DNA of 64,000 nucleotides from Actinoplanes sp. M2I2 (lineage in GTDB: Bacteria > Actinomycetota > Actinomycetes > Mycobacteriales > Micromonosporaceae), in NCBI RefSeq assembly GCF_023544445.1, contig NZ_JALPVJ010000013.1, positions 62,001 through 126,000 on the forward strand, read 5' to 3'. Position 1 is the first letter of the stretch. Each line of letters opens with the position of its first letter. The position numbers were made by a program, and so were the translations under genes. Below are positions 24,882-34,038 of the stretch, piece by piece. The notes under the pieces were generated by a model. That model was not told the origin of the DNA. It did not search any database and saw only the letters and a program-made list of their open reading frames with translations.

Positions 24882-26065
24882 CCGCGCTCCGTCCGGCCCG
24901 CCTGGCCGGCTCCGACGTGCTGCGGCTCGGCGCCGCCGGGCTGCGGGCCCGGCCCCTGCGCATGATCCTGTCCGCGGCCGGCATCGCGATCGGCATCGCG
25001 GCGATGCTCGCGGTGGTCGGCATCTCCGCCTCCAGCCGCGCCGGGCTGGACCGCGCCCTGGCCGAGCTGGGCACCAACCTGCTCACCGCCACCCCCGGGC
25101 AGACCCTGACCGGCGAGGACGCGAAGCTCGCGCCCGACTCGCCGGCGATGGTCCGGCGGATCGGCCCGATCCGGTCGGTCAGCGCCACCGGCCGGCTCAC
25201 CGCCAAGGTCTACCGCAACGAGTACATCCCAGCCGCCCAGAACGGGAGCATCACCGTGCTCGCCGCCCGGCCGGATCTGCTCGGGACCCTCCAGGTGCGG
25301 ACCGCCAAGGGACGCTGGCTCACCACGACCGTGCCGGGCACACCGGCGGTGGTGCTCGGCTCCGGCGCCGCCGCACGGCTCGGCGTCCACGCCCCCGGCA
25401 TCCGCGTCTGGCTGGGCGGGCAGTGGTTCTCGGTGGTGGGCATCCTGGCGCCCGCCCCGCTGGCGCCCGAGCTCGACTCGGCCGCCCTGGTCGAGTGGTC
25501 GACGGCCACGGAACTGCTCGATTTCGACGGCTCGCCGACGACGGTGTACACCCGCTCCGACGAGGCGGCCGTGGAGGACGTCCGGCGGGTGCTCGGCGCC
25601 ACCGTCAACCCGGCCGCGCCGTCCGAGGTGCGGGTGTCCCGCCCCTCGGACGCGCTGTCCGCGGCCCGGGCGGCGGACACCGCGCTGAACGGCCTGCTGC
25701 TCGGCCTGGGCGCGGTCGCCCTGCTGGTCGGCGGGGTCGGCGTCGCCAACACCATGGTCATCTCGGTGCTGGAACGCCGCGGCGAGATCGGCCTGCGGCG
25801 CGCCCTCGGCGCCACCGGGCTGCACGTGTGCCAGCAGTTCCTGACGGAGTCACTGCTGCTGTCCACGATGGGCGGGATCGCCGGCGCGGCGATGGGTGCG
25901 CTGGTCACCGCGGGCGGGTCCTGGTGGCAGGCCTGGCCGGTGACGATCCCGCTGTGGGCGCCCGTGGGCGGGTTCCTGGCCACCCTGCTGGTGGGGGTGA
26001 CAGCGGGCCTCTACCCCGCCGTCCGCGCCGCGCGGCTGGCCCCGACCGAAGCGCTGGCGCATTGA
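24878..26065 (+). CDS. ABC transporter permease (FtsX/MacB type)
   Basis: A 395-aa permease with one N-terminal helix (RMILSAAGIAIGIAAMLAVVG), a MacB-like periplasmic domain of about 200 residues, and three C-terminal helices (LLLGLGAVALLVGGVGVANTMV, the LLSTMGGIAGAAMGALVT block, FLATLLVGVTAGLYPAVRAA), closing with RLAPTEALAH. The ERRGEIGLRRALGAT motif is characteristic of FtsX-domain permeases. GTG 24878 overlaps the ATPase stop. With the lipoprotein, adaptor and ATPase it forms a tripartite-like exporter, often associated with antimicrobial-peptide or envelope-stress resistance (inference). Confidence 0.95.
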   Translation: MTALRPARLAGSDVLRLGAAGLRARPLRMILSAAGIAIGIAAMLAVVGISASSRAGLDRALAELGTNLLTATPGQTLTGEDAKLAPDSPAMVRRIGPIRSVSATGRLTAKVYRNEYIPAAQNGSITVLAARPDLLGTLQVRTAKGRWLTTTVPGTPAVVLGSGAAARLGVHAPGIRVWLGGQWFSVVGILAPAPLAPELDSAALVEWSTATELLDFDGSPTTVYTRSDEAAVEDVRRVLGATVNPAAPSEVRVSRPSDALSAARAADTALNGLLLGLGAVALLVGGVGVANTMVISVLERRGEIGLRRALGATGLHVCQQFLTESLLLSTMGGIAGAAMGALVTAGGSWWQAWPVTIPLWAPVGGFLATLLVGVTAGLYPAVRAARLAPTEALAH

Positions 26066-26223
26066 GAGCGACGCCTCACGCGGTGGAGCCTCAGCGGTGG
26101 CGTCGATGCGGAAGCGGTCCACCACGTCGGCTGAGCAGCGCCGTCGCCCCCCACCGTGCCGGCCAGCACAACGCTCAGCAGCACCAGACTGCTGATCTTC
26201 CACCGTACGGACCAGTTCCGCAC
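26011..26223 (-). CDS. Possible 70-aa remnant resembling a sensor-protein N-terminus
   Basis: A minus-strand ORF starts at GTG 26223, six bases after GGAGG, and reads MRNWSVRWKISSLVLLSVVL then AGTVGGDGAAQPTWW. The basic start plus single helix resembles the first membrane segment of nitrate-sensing or other membrane sensor kinases. After ~45 residues the sequence turns low-complexity and overlaps the permease 3' end (to 26011), so it is probably a truncated remnant or a small membrane protein. It is divergent from the GGDEF gene. Confidence 0.3.
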   Translation of the reverse strand: MRNWSVRWKISSLVLLSVVLAGTVGGDGAAQPTWWTASASTPPLRLHRVRRRSQCASASVGASRAARTAG

Positions 26224-26325
26224 TGGTCGCCTCCGGCTGTCGTATGCTCCGACCAGGTGATCGGGTCTGACGAACCAGCCATCGGCTCCGCCGCGACGAC
26301 GGCTGAGGGCCGGCACGAAGGTCAC

Positions 26326-27927
26326 GTGGCCTCGGCAAAAGTTCTTACGCGAGCGGGACCGGTCTTCGGTATCCGGATAGCGGTGCCCTCAGTCACCGGG
26401 CAGGCTGCCGATGACCATGGCGTGAGAGTAGGGACGGCGCCGCAGTACGCCCTCGTCGGGTTGGCCGGGCTCCTGCTCCAGCTTGCGCTGCCGTACCTGT
26501 CGCTGAGAGCCGGCCTCATCGTCTCCAGCAGTCCCATCGCGATCGCCGGATTCTGTGCCTGCGCCGGATTCCGGCGGCAAGCGCGGGATCGGCGTGGCCG
26601 GCAGCGTCTGGGGCTGCTTCTCGGCGCCGTGTCGGCCGCGCTGCTCGGCGGCGCGTACGCGCTCTACACCGTGGGCGCTGTCGTCCGCGACGGCACGGTG
26701 CTCGACGACGCGGCCGGCGGCCTGGGCATCCTGGCCGCCGCGGTGACGGTGCCGGCGATTCTGGTGGCTGTGCCGCCGTTCGGCTACCGGGTGGCCCGGG
26801 CGACGTACGCCATCGACGTGGTCACCGTCGCCGGCGCGATCTTCGCCACTGCGTGGCAGTTCGTGCTCGCGCCCACGCTTGTCCGCCTCGCACCCGACGA
26901 TCGCGTCGTCTTCCTGGTCACCATGCTGCCCGAGATCGTCGCGGCTGCGCTCGCCCTCATGCTGATGTCGCGCCCGGGCGCCGAACAGTACCGATCCATG
27001 CGGGTGATGGCGGCCGGCATGGGCACGTTCGCGCTGGCCGCTCTCATCAGCGTCCGCAACCACACCGAGGACGTTCCCTGGTACACCGGCGGGCTGGGCG
27101 CGGTCTATCTGATCGCCGGGCTCACCATCGCGCTGGGCAGCTGGACCGCCGTCCTGCCCGGTGACACCGCCACCGCCGAGCTGCCCGCCGGCTCCTGGAG
27201 CACGCTGCCCTATCTCCCGGTCGCCGTCGCCCTGGCCTCGGTGGGCGTCGCGTACGGGCGCAGCGGCACCCTCAGCCCCGTGCTGGTCTGGTCCCTGCTG
27301 GCAACGGTCGGGCTGGCCATGTTCCGCCAGTTCCTCAACCTTCTGGTGGTCCGTAGCCTGCTGGCCGACCTGAACGAGCAGCGGCGCCGCCTGGACCGGC
27401 TGGCCCACCACGACACCTTGACGGGGCTGCCCAACCGCGGCGCCTTCTACGACCGCGCGCGTGAAGCGCTCGACCGGGCGCAGCCGAGCAGCAGCACCGC
27501 GGTGCTGCTGCTCGACCTGGACGGCTTCAAGCAGGTCAACGACACGCTGGGGCACGCGGCCGGCGACGCGCTGCTCGTCGGCGTCGCCGAACGGCTCACC
27601 GCCGCCCTGCGCGAGGGCGACACCGTGGCCCGGCTCGGCGGCGACGAGTTCGCCGCCGTCGTCCCCGGCATCGCCGGACCCGACGACGCCGTGGCCGTCG
27701 GCAACCGCATCCTCGAGCAGCTGGCCGAGCCGATCAGCATCGCCGGCCGTCACATCCGGGCGTGCGCCAGCGTGGGCGTCACGGCCGCCGCCGGACCCGG
27801 CCATGATCTCGACTGTCTCCTGCACGAAGCCGACCTCGCGCTGTACGCGGCCAAGGCCGCCGGTAAAGGCCAGGTGCGCCGCCATCAGCCGATCGCGGCC
27901 GGTGAGGTGGTACCCGGAAGCCCGTAG
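26326..27927 (+). CDS. Membrane-anchored GGDEF diguanylate cyclase
   Basis: About 533 aa. Some nine to ten hydrophobic helices span residues ~40-340, then a short coil (ADLNEQRRRLDRLAHHDTLT) leads into a GGDEF domain with LGGDEFAAV, the DLDGFKQVNDTLGH substrate loop and CLLHEADLALYAAK. The intact GGDEF predicts cyclic di-GMP synthesis. An RxxD inhibitory site before the motif is present as LREGD, so only partially. No EAL domain follows. GTG 26326 is chosen for GAAGG just upstream; GTG 26422 is a shorter alternative without a good site. It is convergent with an AraC gene. Confidence 0.9.
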   Translation: MASAKVLTRAGPVFGIRIAVPSVTGQAADDHGVRVGTAPQYALVGLAGLLLQLALPYLSLRAGLIVSSSPIAIAGFCACAGFRRQARDRRGRQRLGLLLGAVSAALLGGAYALYTVGAVVRDGTVLDDAAGGLGILAAAVTVPAILVAVPPFGYRVARATYAIDVVTVAGAIFATAWQFVLAPTLVRLAPDDRVVFLVTMLPEIVAAALALMLMSRPGAEQYRSMRVMAAGMGTFALAALISVRNHTEDVPWYTGGLGAVYLIAGLTIALGSWTAVLPGDTATAELPAGSWSTLPYLPVAVALASVGVAYGRSGTLSPVLVWSLLATVGLAMFRQFLNLLVVRSLLADLNEQRRRLDRLAHHDTLTGLPNRGAFYDRAREALDRAQPSSSTAVLLLDLDGFKQVNDTLGHAAGDALLVGVAERLTAALREGDTVARLGGDEFAAVVPGIAGPDDAVAVGNRILEQLAEPISIAGRHIRACASVGVTAAAGPGHDLDCLLHEADLALYAAKAAGKGQVRRHQPIAAGEVVPGSP

Positions 27928-27949
27928 CGTGCGAAGGCCGAGGTTCGAT

Positions 27950-28918
27950 TCAGCTTCGCAGCGTCTCGCTGGGATAGACGCCGTACCGATGGCGATAGGC
28001 GGCGGCGAACCGGCTCGGGTGGGGGAATCCGGCCTGATAGGCAATGTCGGCCACCGTCGTTTGCGACGGGTCGGCCTGGACGAGCTGCTCATGGGCCACG
28101 CCGAGACGTAGCTCCCGGAGGTACGAGAGCGGCGGCATGTCGAGGTAGCGGCGGAAGCTCAGCTGCAGCGACCGCGGGCTGACGCCGGCGATGCGGGCCA
28201 GTTCGACGACCGTGTAGGGCCGCGACGGCTCGGCGCGCATGACTTCGACGACCCTGCGGACCGAGCGCGGTGCGGCCAGAACCGGCCGGGGCCGGTGCAA
28301 CGCCTCCCGGTACGGGTGGTCCGCGGCCAGGAGCAGCCCGGTGATCAGGTCCTCCCGGAGCCGGGCGCCCAGCACCGGATGATGCAAAAGGCCACCGCTG
28401 CGGGCCGACTCGGCGGCGACCAGCCGGAGCAGGTTCAGCCAGCTCGCACCGGCCGCGCCGGACAGGTCCAGGGTCGGCCTGAGCTGGACCGGCCCGGGTA
28501 CCGGCGCGTCCAGCAGGGCGGCCAGGTGGTTCTCCAACGCCTGCTTGTCGATCTTGATTGCCAGCAGGCGGCAGTCGCCGCTCCACCGTTCCAGGGTCGT
28601 CCCGCCGACCGGCTGGAACACGGCCGCCTTGCTGGTGGTGGCGGTGTGGGAGGGACCGTTGCCTTGACGCCAGGTCATGGCTCCGGTCAGGGGTACATCG
28701 ACGTGATAGGCGCCCAGCTCGCCGAACTGCATGCGGATGTCAGTGCCGAAGCTCAGATCCCCCAGCGTGACCGAGCCTGCCGGGGCGATGCCGAAGCGTG
28801 CTCGCCAGCCACGCCGCCCGGAGAGGGTGTCGACGAAGTTGGTGTAGAAGTGCCGGGCGATGATCGACCGGGCCTCGTCGAGGTCGCCCGTGCTTTCGGT
28901 CAGGAACAGCATCATCAC
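27950..28918 (-). CDS. AraC-family transcriptional regulator
   Basis: A 322-aa regulator with an N-terminal AraC-binding-like cupin/ligand domain (for example MTWRQGNGPSHT, AVFQPVGGTTLERW) and a complete C-terminal double HTH (~215-320: YTVVELARIAGVSPRSLQLS, TTVADIAYQAGFPHPSRFAA). The recognition pattern G-F-x-x-x-S-R-F-x-x-x-Y is intact. ATG 28918 begins MMMLFL; internal Met codons one or two residues later are equally possible. The target is not obvious; the neighbouring Xre gene and SDR pair are on opposite strands. Confidence 0.92.
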   Translation of the reverse strand: MMMLFLTESTGDLDEARSIIARHFYTNFVDTLSGRRGWRARFGIAPAGSVTLGDLSFGTDIRMQFGELGAYHVDVPLTGAMTWRQGNGPSHTATTSKAAVFQPVGGTTLERWSGDCRLLAIKIDKQALENHLAALLDAPVPGPVQLRPTLDLSGAAGASWLNLLRLVAAESARSGGLLHHPVLGARLREDLITGLLLAADHPYREALHRPRPVLAAPRSVRRVVEVMRAEPSRPYTVVELARIAGVSPRSLQLSFRRYLDMPPLSYLRELRLGVAHEQLVQADPSQTTVADIAYQAGFPHPSRFAAAYRHRYGVYPSETLRS

Positions 28919-29131
28919 AGCTTGACTGACAGAACCGTGCCCGGGGAGCTATCGGGCGCGGGCCGCACGACCGGTTCCGGCCGATAGGCGTGACGACGCC
29001 ACCTCTGGACGCTCGGATGGGTTGAATGGGCACATCCGATTCCGGGAGGGCACCGGCATAGGGCGCTGGCCGCACCTGCTGAACACCCTTTCGGCTGGGC
29101 CATCCATGCTGAAGCCACCGGCCTTAAGTGC

Positions 29132-30046
29132 TCAGACGCCCCACCGAACACCGCGTCCGCGCCGCTCCTCTCCGCCGTCTCCGGACAGCCCGGCGCCGTC
29201 CGGCGCGGTGCCGAACCGCTGAAGGCCGGTGACCCGGAGCAGCTCCAGCGCCGACGCCCCGGGCGTTCCCGGCGCCGCGGAGTAGACCAGGAGGCTCTGA
29301 TCTACCTCCGGGACCAGCAGCACCTCGCAGTCGAGCGTCAGCCGGCCGAGGCCCGGGTGAACGATCGTGATGCTGGTGGAGCGTTGCCGGCCGGACCGGC
29401 CGGCCCGCCAGAGCCGGTCGAACGTCGTGCTGCCGGCGCGCAGATCGGCGATGAGGCGGGCCAGGTCCGGATCGGCGGGATAGCGGGCCTGAGCGGTCCG
29501 GAGGCACCCGGCACAGTCCGCGGCCGCATCGCTGTCGGCGCCGGAATCCACCGTCACACCTCCGGACCCTGCGTTCAGGAACCGCTGCCGGATCAGATTT
29601 CGCCGCGCCGGAGGGGATGCCGAGAAGTCCCCGAGCAGAGCCGCGGCCAGCGGGTTCCAGGCCAGGACGTCGGACTTCGCGGACAGCACGAGTGCGGGGA
29701 GCCCGGTGATCCGATCCAGCAGGCCCTGCGTGGAGGCGGGAACCAGTGTCGGTACCCGAACCGCCGCCGGGGGAGCGGACCCGGCGAGGCGGAACAGTGT
29801 GCTCCGGTCGTCGTCGCCGAGCCGCAGCGCCCGCGCCAGCGCGCCGAGCACCTGCGCCGACGGCACCGGGCCGCGGCCCTGCTCCAGCCGGACGACGTAG
29901 TCGATCCCGAGCCCGGCCAGCTGAGCGACCTCCTCGCGCCGCAGACCCGGCACCTGGCGGCGCGACCCCGCCGGCAGCCCCACGTCGGCCGGGGTGATCC
30001 GGGCCCGGGCGGCGCGCAGCACGGCCGCGAGTTGCGCTTTGTCCAT
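29132..30046 (-). CDS. Xre-type regulator with MmyB-like ligand domain
   Basis: A 304-aa transcription regulator. Residues ~10-75 form an Xre HTH (VPGLRREEVAQLAGLGIDYV, RLEQGRGPVPSAQVLGALAR), and the remainder is an MmyB-like/PAS-type ligand domain (LVLSAKSDVLAWNPLAAALL, VHPGLGRLTLDCEVLLVPEV, DQSLLVYSAAPGTPGA). This family is common in actinobacteria and is often divergent from a single SDR gene that it regulates, as here, where the SDR starts 100 bases away on the other strand. ATG 30046 lacks an obvious ribosome binding site, so a leaderless transcript is possible. Confidence 0.92.
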   Translation of the reverse strand: MDKAQLAAVLRAARARITPADVGLPAGSRRQVPGLRREEVAQLAGLGIDYVVRLEQGRGPVPSAQVLGALARALRLGDDDRSTLFRLAGSAPPAAVRVPTLVPASTQGLLDRITGLPALVLSAKSDVLAWNPLAAALLGDFSASPPARRNLIRQRFLNAGSGGVTVDSGADSDAAADCAGCLRTAQARYPADPDLARLIADLRAGSTTFDRLWRAGRSGRQRSTSITIVHPGLGRLTLDCEVLLVPEVDQSLLVYSAAPGTPGASALELLRVTGLQRFGTAPDGAGLSGDGGEERRGRGVRWGV

Positions 30047-30146
30047 CAGGGCATTGTGCCGGTTCGCCGACGCCCCGGGGTGGTACCGCTGATCCCATGC
30101 GGGTCCGGTCCTGGCGGCCGTGAGCGTGCACCGCCAGGCTGTCGCC

Positions 30147-30845
30147 ATGACGACGATCGCACTGGTGACAGGAGCAAACAAAGGACTCGGGCGGGAGACG
30201 GTACGGCGCCTGGCCGCGCTCGGCTGGGACGTGTACCTGACCGCCCGCGACGAGGCCCGGGGCAGCGCGGCCGCCGCCGAGCTCGACGTGCGGTTCGCCC
30301 CACTCGACGTGACCTCCGACGCCTCGGTCGCGGCCGCCGCGGACACCGTGCGGCGGCAGGCCGGCCGGCTCGACGTGCTCATCAACAACGCCGGCATCGG
30401 CACGCCCGACATCGCGGTCGGCGACACCCGGGCCGCGGACCTGCGGGCAGTCCTGGATGTCAACGTGCTCGGCCCGGTCCGGGTGACGAACGCGTTCCTT
30501 CCGCTGCTGCGCGCCGCCGAGCATCCCCGCATCGTGATGGTGTCCAGCACGCTCGGATCGATCGACTTCACCGGTCGCCCCCACGTGCGGGCCGCGGTTC
30601 CGCCGCAGCTCGGATACCCTGCCGCCAAGGCCGCGCTGAACATGATCACCGTCCAGTACGCCCGTGCGCTCGACGGAATCCAGGTGAACGCGGTCGAGCC
30701 CGGATTCACCGCTACCGATCTGACCGGCCATCGCGGACACCAGACCGTGACCGAGGGGACCGACGTGATCATCCGGCTCGCCACCATCGGACCGTCCGGC
30801 CCGACCGCGGGATTCTTCGACCGGGCCGGGGACGTGCCGTGGTGA
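30147..30845 (+). CDS. SDR-family oxidoreductase (Xre-linked)
   Basis: A 232-aa classical SDR. The cofactor motif is TGANKGLG (residues ~7-14), with NNAG at ~80, the Ser region VMVSSTLGS and YPAAKAALN as the Tyr-x3-Lys pair. ATG 30147 is the natural start at MTTIALVTGA; an upstream GTG at 30120 would add nine residues. The TGANKGLG form is typical of carbonyl-reductase-like SDRs. Its stop overlaps the start of the next gene (GTGA). Divergent Xre regulation is likely. Confidence 0.92.
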   Translation: MTTIALVTGANKGLGRETVRRLAALGWDVYLTARDEARGSAAAAELDVRFAPLDVTSDASVAAAADTVRRQAGRLDVLINNAGIGTPDIAVGDTRAADLRAVLDVNVLGPVRVTNAFLPLLRAAEHPRIVMVSSTLGSIDFTGRPHVRAAVPPQLGYPAAKAALNMITVQYARALDGIQVNAVEPGFTATDLTGHRGHQTVTEGTDVIIRLATIGPSGPTAGFFDRAGDVPW

Positions 30846-31225
30846 TCCTGACCTTGGGCCTGCACCCGTCCGCGATCGACTACACCCGGCACCCCGGCCT
30901 GGACGAGGTCGCGCTCACTGCTCGAATCGCGGCCGGCGAGGCGGCCGTCCGAGCGGCCGGCTTCGACATCGTGTCGTGCCAGGTGCCGGCCGACCCGGCC
31001 GCGGCCGAGACGCTCATCCGCGAGCGCGTGGCCACCCACCCGATCGGCGGCGCGATGATCGGCGCCGGCCTGCGCACCGCGCCGGAACACACGCTGCTGT
31101 TCGAACGCGCGATCAACGTTCTCACCACGCTCGTCCCCGGTGTCGTCCTCTGCTTCAACACTTCACCGGAAACCACCATCGACGCCCTGCGCCGCTGCAC
31201 GGCGTCGCCTCGTCGGCCTGGGTGA
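30842..31225 (+). CDS. Small conserved-type protein coupled to SDR
   Basis: A 127-aa protein. GTG 30842 overlaps the SDR stop, so translation is coupled. It reads ILTLGLHPSAIDYTRHPGLD, a helix, a strand-turn (AGFDIVSCQVPAD), IGGAMIGAGLRTAPEHTLLFE and CFNTSPETTIDALRRC. The alternating strand/helix pattern suggests a small Rossmann-like (flavodoxin/NAD-binding-like) fold. I recall similar small proteins beside Xre/SDR pairs in actinobacteria but know no function. The C-terminal tail (TASPRRPG) is probably disordered. Confidence 0.75.
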   Translation: MILTLGLHPSAIDYTRHPGLDEVALTARIAAGEAAVRAAGFDIVSCQVPADPAAAETLIRERVATHPIGGAMIGAGLRTAPEHTLLFERAINVLTTLVPGVVLCFNTSPETTIDALRRCTASPRRPG

Positions 31226-31271
31226 TCTGCGCCGCCCGACGCAGGTCACGGCGCTTGATCGGGTTGTCAGA

Positions 31272-31287
31272 ACACCTCGTACGGTGT
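31272..31287 (+). promoter_or_regulatory. Inverted repeat ACACC-N6-GGTGT upstream of LAL 2
   Basis: A 16-bp palindrome (ACACC-TCGTAC-GGTGT) ends eight bases before the LAL 2 start, overlapping where a ribosome binding site would lie. It could be an operator for autoregulation. No comparable site was seen upstream of LAL 1. Confidence 0.4.
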
Positions 31288-31295
31288 AGTGAATC

Positions 31296-33959
31296 ATGCA
31301 GGTTTCCGGGGGCGGTCGTGCTGCGGTTCCGCCTCTGGGGCGCGATCGTGAGTGCCAGGTGTTGCGTTCGGTGGTGAACACGGCGCGCGGGGGTCACCGG
31401 GCGGTTCTGGTCGTTCGGGGAGCGATCGGTGTGGGTAAGTCCCGGCTCCTGACCTACGTGGAGGAGTTCGCTTCGGGCTGTACGGTGACGCATGCCTCCG
31501 GGGCCGAGTCGGAGCAGGAGCTGGCGTACGCCGGGTTGCAGATGATCTGCGCGCCGATGCAGTCTCTGGTGGGTCAGTTGCCGGATCCGCAGCGGGATGC
31601 CCTTCGGGTTGTTCTGGGCTTGGCTCCGGGCCACCCGCCGGATCGTTTCCTGGTCGGGCTGGCGGTGCTGAGCCTGATGGCCGCGGCGGCGGAGTCCCGG
31701 CCGTTGCTGGTCCTGGTCGACGACGCCCAATGGCTGGACCGGGCGTCGGTGGAGACGCTGGCGTTCGTGGCGCGTCGCTTGCAGGCCGAACCGGTGGCGT
31801 TGGTGTTCGGGGTCCGTGACCCGACGAACCAGCCCGAGCTCGACGGGTTGCCGGCCTTGCAGGTGGGCGGGCTCGGTGACAATGCCGCGCATGCGTTGCT
31901 GACGACCGTGCTTCCGGGGCGGATAGATCAGCGGGTACGGGACCGGATCGTCGCCGAGAGCCGCGGGGTGCCGCTGGCGTTGCTGGAGCTTCCCCGCGGG
32001 CTCAGCCAGGTCGAACTGGCGGGCGGCTTCCGCACCCCGGAGGCGGGTGCCGTGGTCAGCCGGATCGAGCGGAGCTATCGGCGGCGGCTGGCCCAGGTGC
32101 CGGCCCAGACCCGGCTCCTGCTGCTGATCGCCGCGGCTGAGCCGGTCGGTCAGGTGCCGTTGTTGTGGCGTGCGGCGTCGCGGCTGGGGATCGGTGCCGA
32201 GGCGGCAGCGCCCGCGGTCGCCGACGGGCTGGTGGAGATCGATGCGCGCGTGCGGTTCGCGCATCCGTTGCTGCGTTCGGTGGTCTATCGCGAGGCCGAC
32301 GTGGCCGAGCGGCGGGCAGTGCACCGGGTGCTGGCGGAGGAGACTGATGCCGCGTCCGATCCGGACCGGCGCGCCTGGCACCGCGCGGAGGCCGCGACGT
32401 CCGCTGACGAGGACGTCGCCGTCGAACTGGAGAAGTCCGCGGACCGGGCCCAGGCGCGGGGTGGTCTCGCCGCCGCCGCCGCGTTTCTGGACCATGCCAG
32501 CACGCTGACCCCGGATCCGGCCCGACGGGCCCAGCGCGCGTTGGCGGCGGCGCAGGTCAAGAATTTGGCGGGAGCCGCCGAGGCCGCATTGAGCCTGCTC
32601 AGCTCGGCCGAGGCCGGCCCGATGAGCGCATTGGGCCAGGCGAAGTCGGATCTGCTTCGCGGCCAGATCGCCTTCGCTTCGAGCCGCCGGGACGCTCTTC
32701 CGCTGTTGTTGAAGGCCGCGCGAAGGCTCGAGCCGCTGGACTCCTCGCTGGCCGGCAAGACCTATCTGGAGGCGTTGTCGGTCACCTTGTTCGCGGGCCG
32801 GCTCGGGGCGCCGGGGATGCAACGGGAAGTGGCGATCGCCGCCCGGGAGGCCGTCCGCGTCGGCGACCATCCGCCCGCGGTACGCCTGTTGCTGGAAGGT
32901 CTGGCAACGCGTCTGATCGACGGTTATGCGGCTGCGGCGCCGATCCTCAAGCGGGCCCTCCGGGTGTATTGCGAGAGGCCGCCGGACCACGAGGAAGATT
33001 TGCGCTGGATGCATCTGGCCTCCTGGACCGCGATCGACCTCTGGGACGACGAGAGCTGGCACGAGCTGGCTGACCGCCAGCTCCGCCTCGTCCGCGCTTC
33101 AGGGGCTTTCAGCATGCTCCCGATCGCGCTCGCCGCCCGGGTCTACGTGCACGTCCTGGCGGGTGAGCTTGCCGAAGCCGAATCTCTGATCGCCGAGGCC
33201 GAAGCGGCCACCGACGCGATGCGGAGCCAATACATCTCCTATCCGGGATGTCACTACGCCGCGATCCAAGGGCGCTACGGGCACGCCCGTCCTATGATCG
33301 ACACGGCGGCCGCGCAGGAACGGTCCAGGGGAGAGGGGCTCGGCATCTTCGCGGTCGCGTATGCGAGCGCGGTGCTGGGCAACGGCACCGGACACCATGC
33401 CGAAGCGCTGGACGCGGCCTTGCTCGCCGGTGCCCATCCGGCGGACCTGGGCGCGTCCAACTGGGCCCTGCCGGAAGTCGTCGAGGCGGGCATCCGGACG
33501 GCATCCCGTCCCGTCGCGGCCGAGGCCCTGCGGCAGCTCGCCGAGGACGCCCGAGCCAGCGGCACCGACTGGGCGCTCGGCGTGGAGGCCCGGTCGCGCG
33601 CGCTGCTCAGCGAGGGTGCGCACGCCGAAGCGCTCTTTCGGGAGGCGATCGAGCAACTGCAGATCGCCCTCGACATGTTCAAGGCGATGGGAGTCGAGGG
33701 CTTCGCCGGTCGAGCGGCCCGGGAGCTCGAGGCTGCGGACGGCGTCGCGCGCGAGACCACCAGCGATTCCGCCGCAACGCTCACCTCCCAGGAATTGCAG
33801 GTGGCCACGCTGGCGCGCGACGGCTACACCAACCCCGAGATCGGAGCCCGGCTGTTCATCAGCCCGCGCACAGTGGAATGGCACATGTCGAAAGTCCTGG
33901 GCAAGCTCGGCATCACCACTCGGCGGGCTCTTCGGGACGCGCTCCCCAGACCGGCCTGA
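31296..33959 (+). CDS. LAL-type LuxR transcriptional regulator (LAL 2)
   Basis: An 887-aa paralogue of LAL 1 (3578), similar from end to end. Walker A is GAIGVGKS (~42-49), Walker B/sensor is LLVLVDDAQWLD, and the C-terminal LuxR HTH is LTSQELQVATLARDGYTNPE. Compared with LAL 1 it lacks 33 residues in the last TPR-like segment: LAL 1 bases 5972-6070 have no counterpart and the join in LAL 2 falls at ~33651, in frame, with GA shared at the breakpoint. ATG 31296 has no strong ribosome binding site. The two LALs may sense different ligands while retaining near-identical HTH recognition helices. Confidence 0.93.
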   Translation: MQVSGGGRAAVPPLGRDRECQVLRSVVNTARGGHRAVLVVRGAIGVGKSRLLTYVEEFASGCTVTHASGAESEQELAYAGLQMICAPMQSLVGQLPDPQRDALRVVLGLAPGHPPDRFLVGLAVLSLMAAAAESRPLLVLVDDAQWLDRASVETLAFVARRLQAEPVALVFGVRDPTNQPELDGLPALQVGGLGDNAAHALLTTVLPGRIDQRVRDRIVAESRGVPLALLELPRGLSQVELAGGFRTPEAGAVVSRIERSYRRRLAQVPAQTRLLLLIAAAEPVGQVPLLWRAASRLGIGAEAAAPAVADGLVEIDARVRFAHPLLRSVVYREADVAERRAVHRVLAEETDAASDPDRRAWHRAEAATSADEDVAVELEKSADRAQARGGLAAAAAFLDHASTLTPDPARRAQRALAAAQVKNLAGAAEAALSLLSSAEAGPMSALGQAKSDLLRGQIAFASSRRDALPLLLKAARRLEPLDSSLAGKTYLEALSVTLFAGRLGAPGMQREVAIAAREAVRVGDHPPAVRLLLEGLATRLIDGYAAAAPILKRALRVYCERPPDHEEDLRWMHLASWTAIDLWDDESWHELADRQLRLVRASGAFSMLPIALAARVYVHVLAGELAEAESLIAEAEAATDAMRSQYISYPGCHYAAIQGRYGHARPMIDTAAAQERSRGEGLGIFAVAYASAVLGNGTGHHAEALDAALLAGAHPADLGASNWALPEVVEAGIRTASRPVAAEALRQLAEDARASGTDWALGVEARSRALLSEGAHAEALFREAIEQLQIALDMFKAMGVEGFAGRAARELEAADGVARETTSDSAATLTSQELQVATLARDGYTNPEIGARLFISPRTVEWHMSKVLGKLGITTRRALRDALPRPA

Positions 33960-34038
33960 CAAGGCCCATGCGGGTTCGTGCATGGTCCGGCCGGATACGG
34001 TGGGTGGCACAGTGGACGGGGTCCTGGAACGGAAGGCG

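Noticed and set aside
26389..28092. 567-codon frame antisense to the GGDEF gene
   Set aside because: Gly/Arg/Gln-rich shadow of a strongly supported GGDEF protein.
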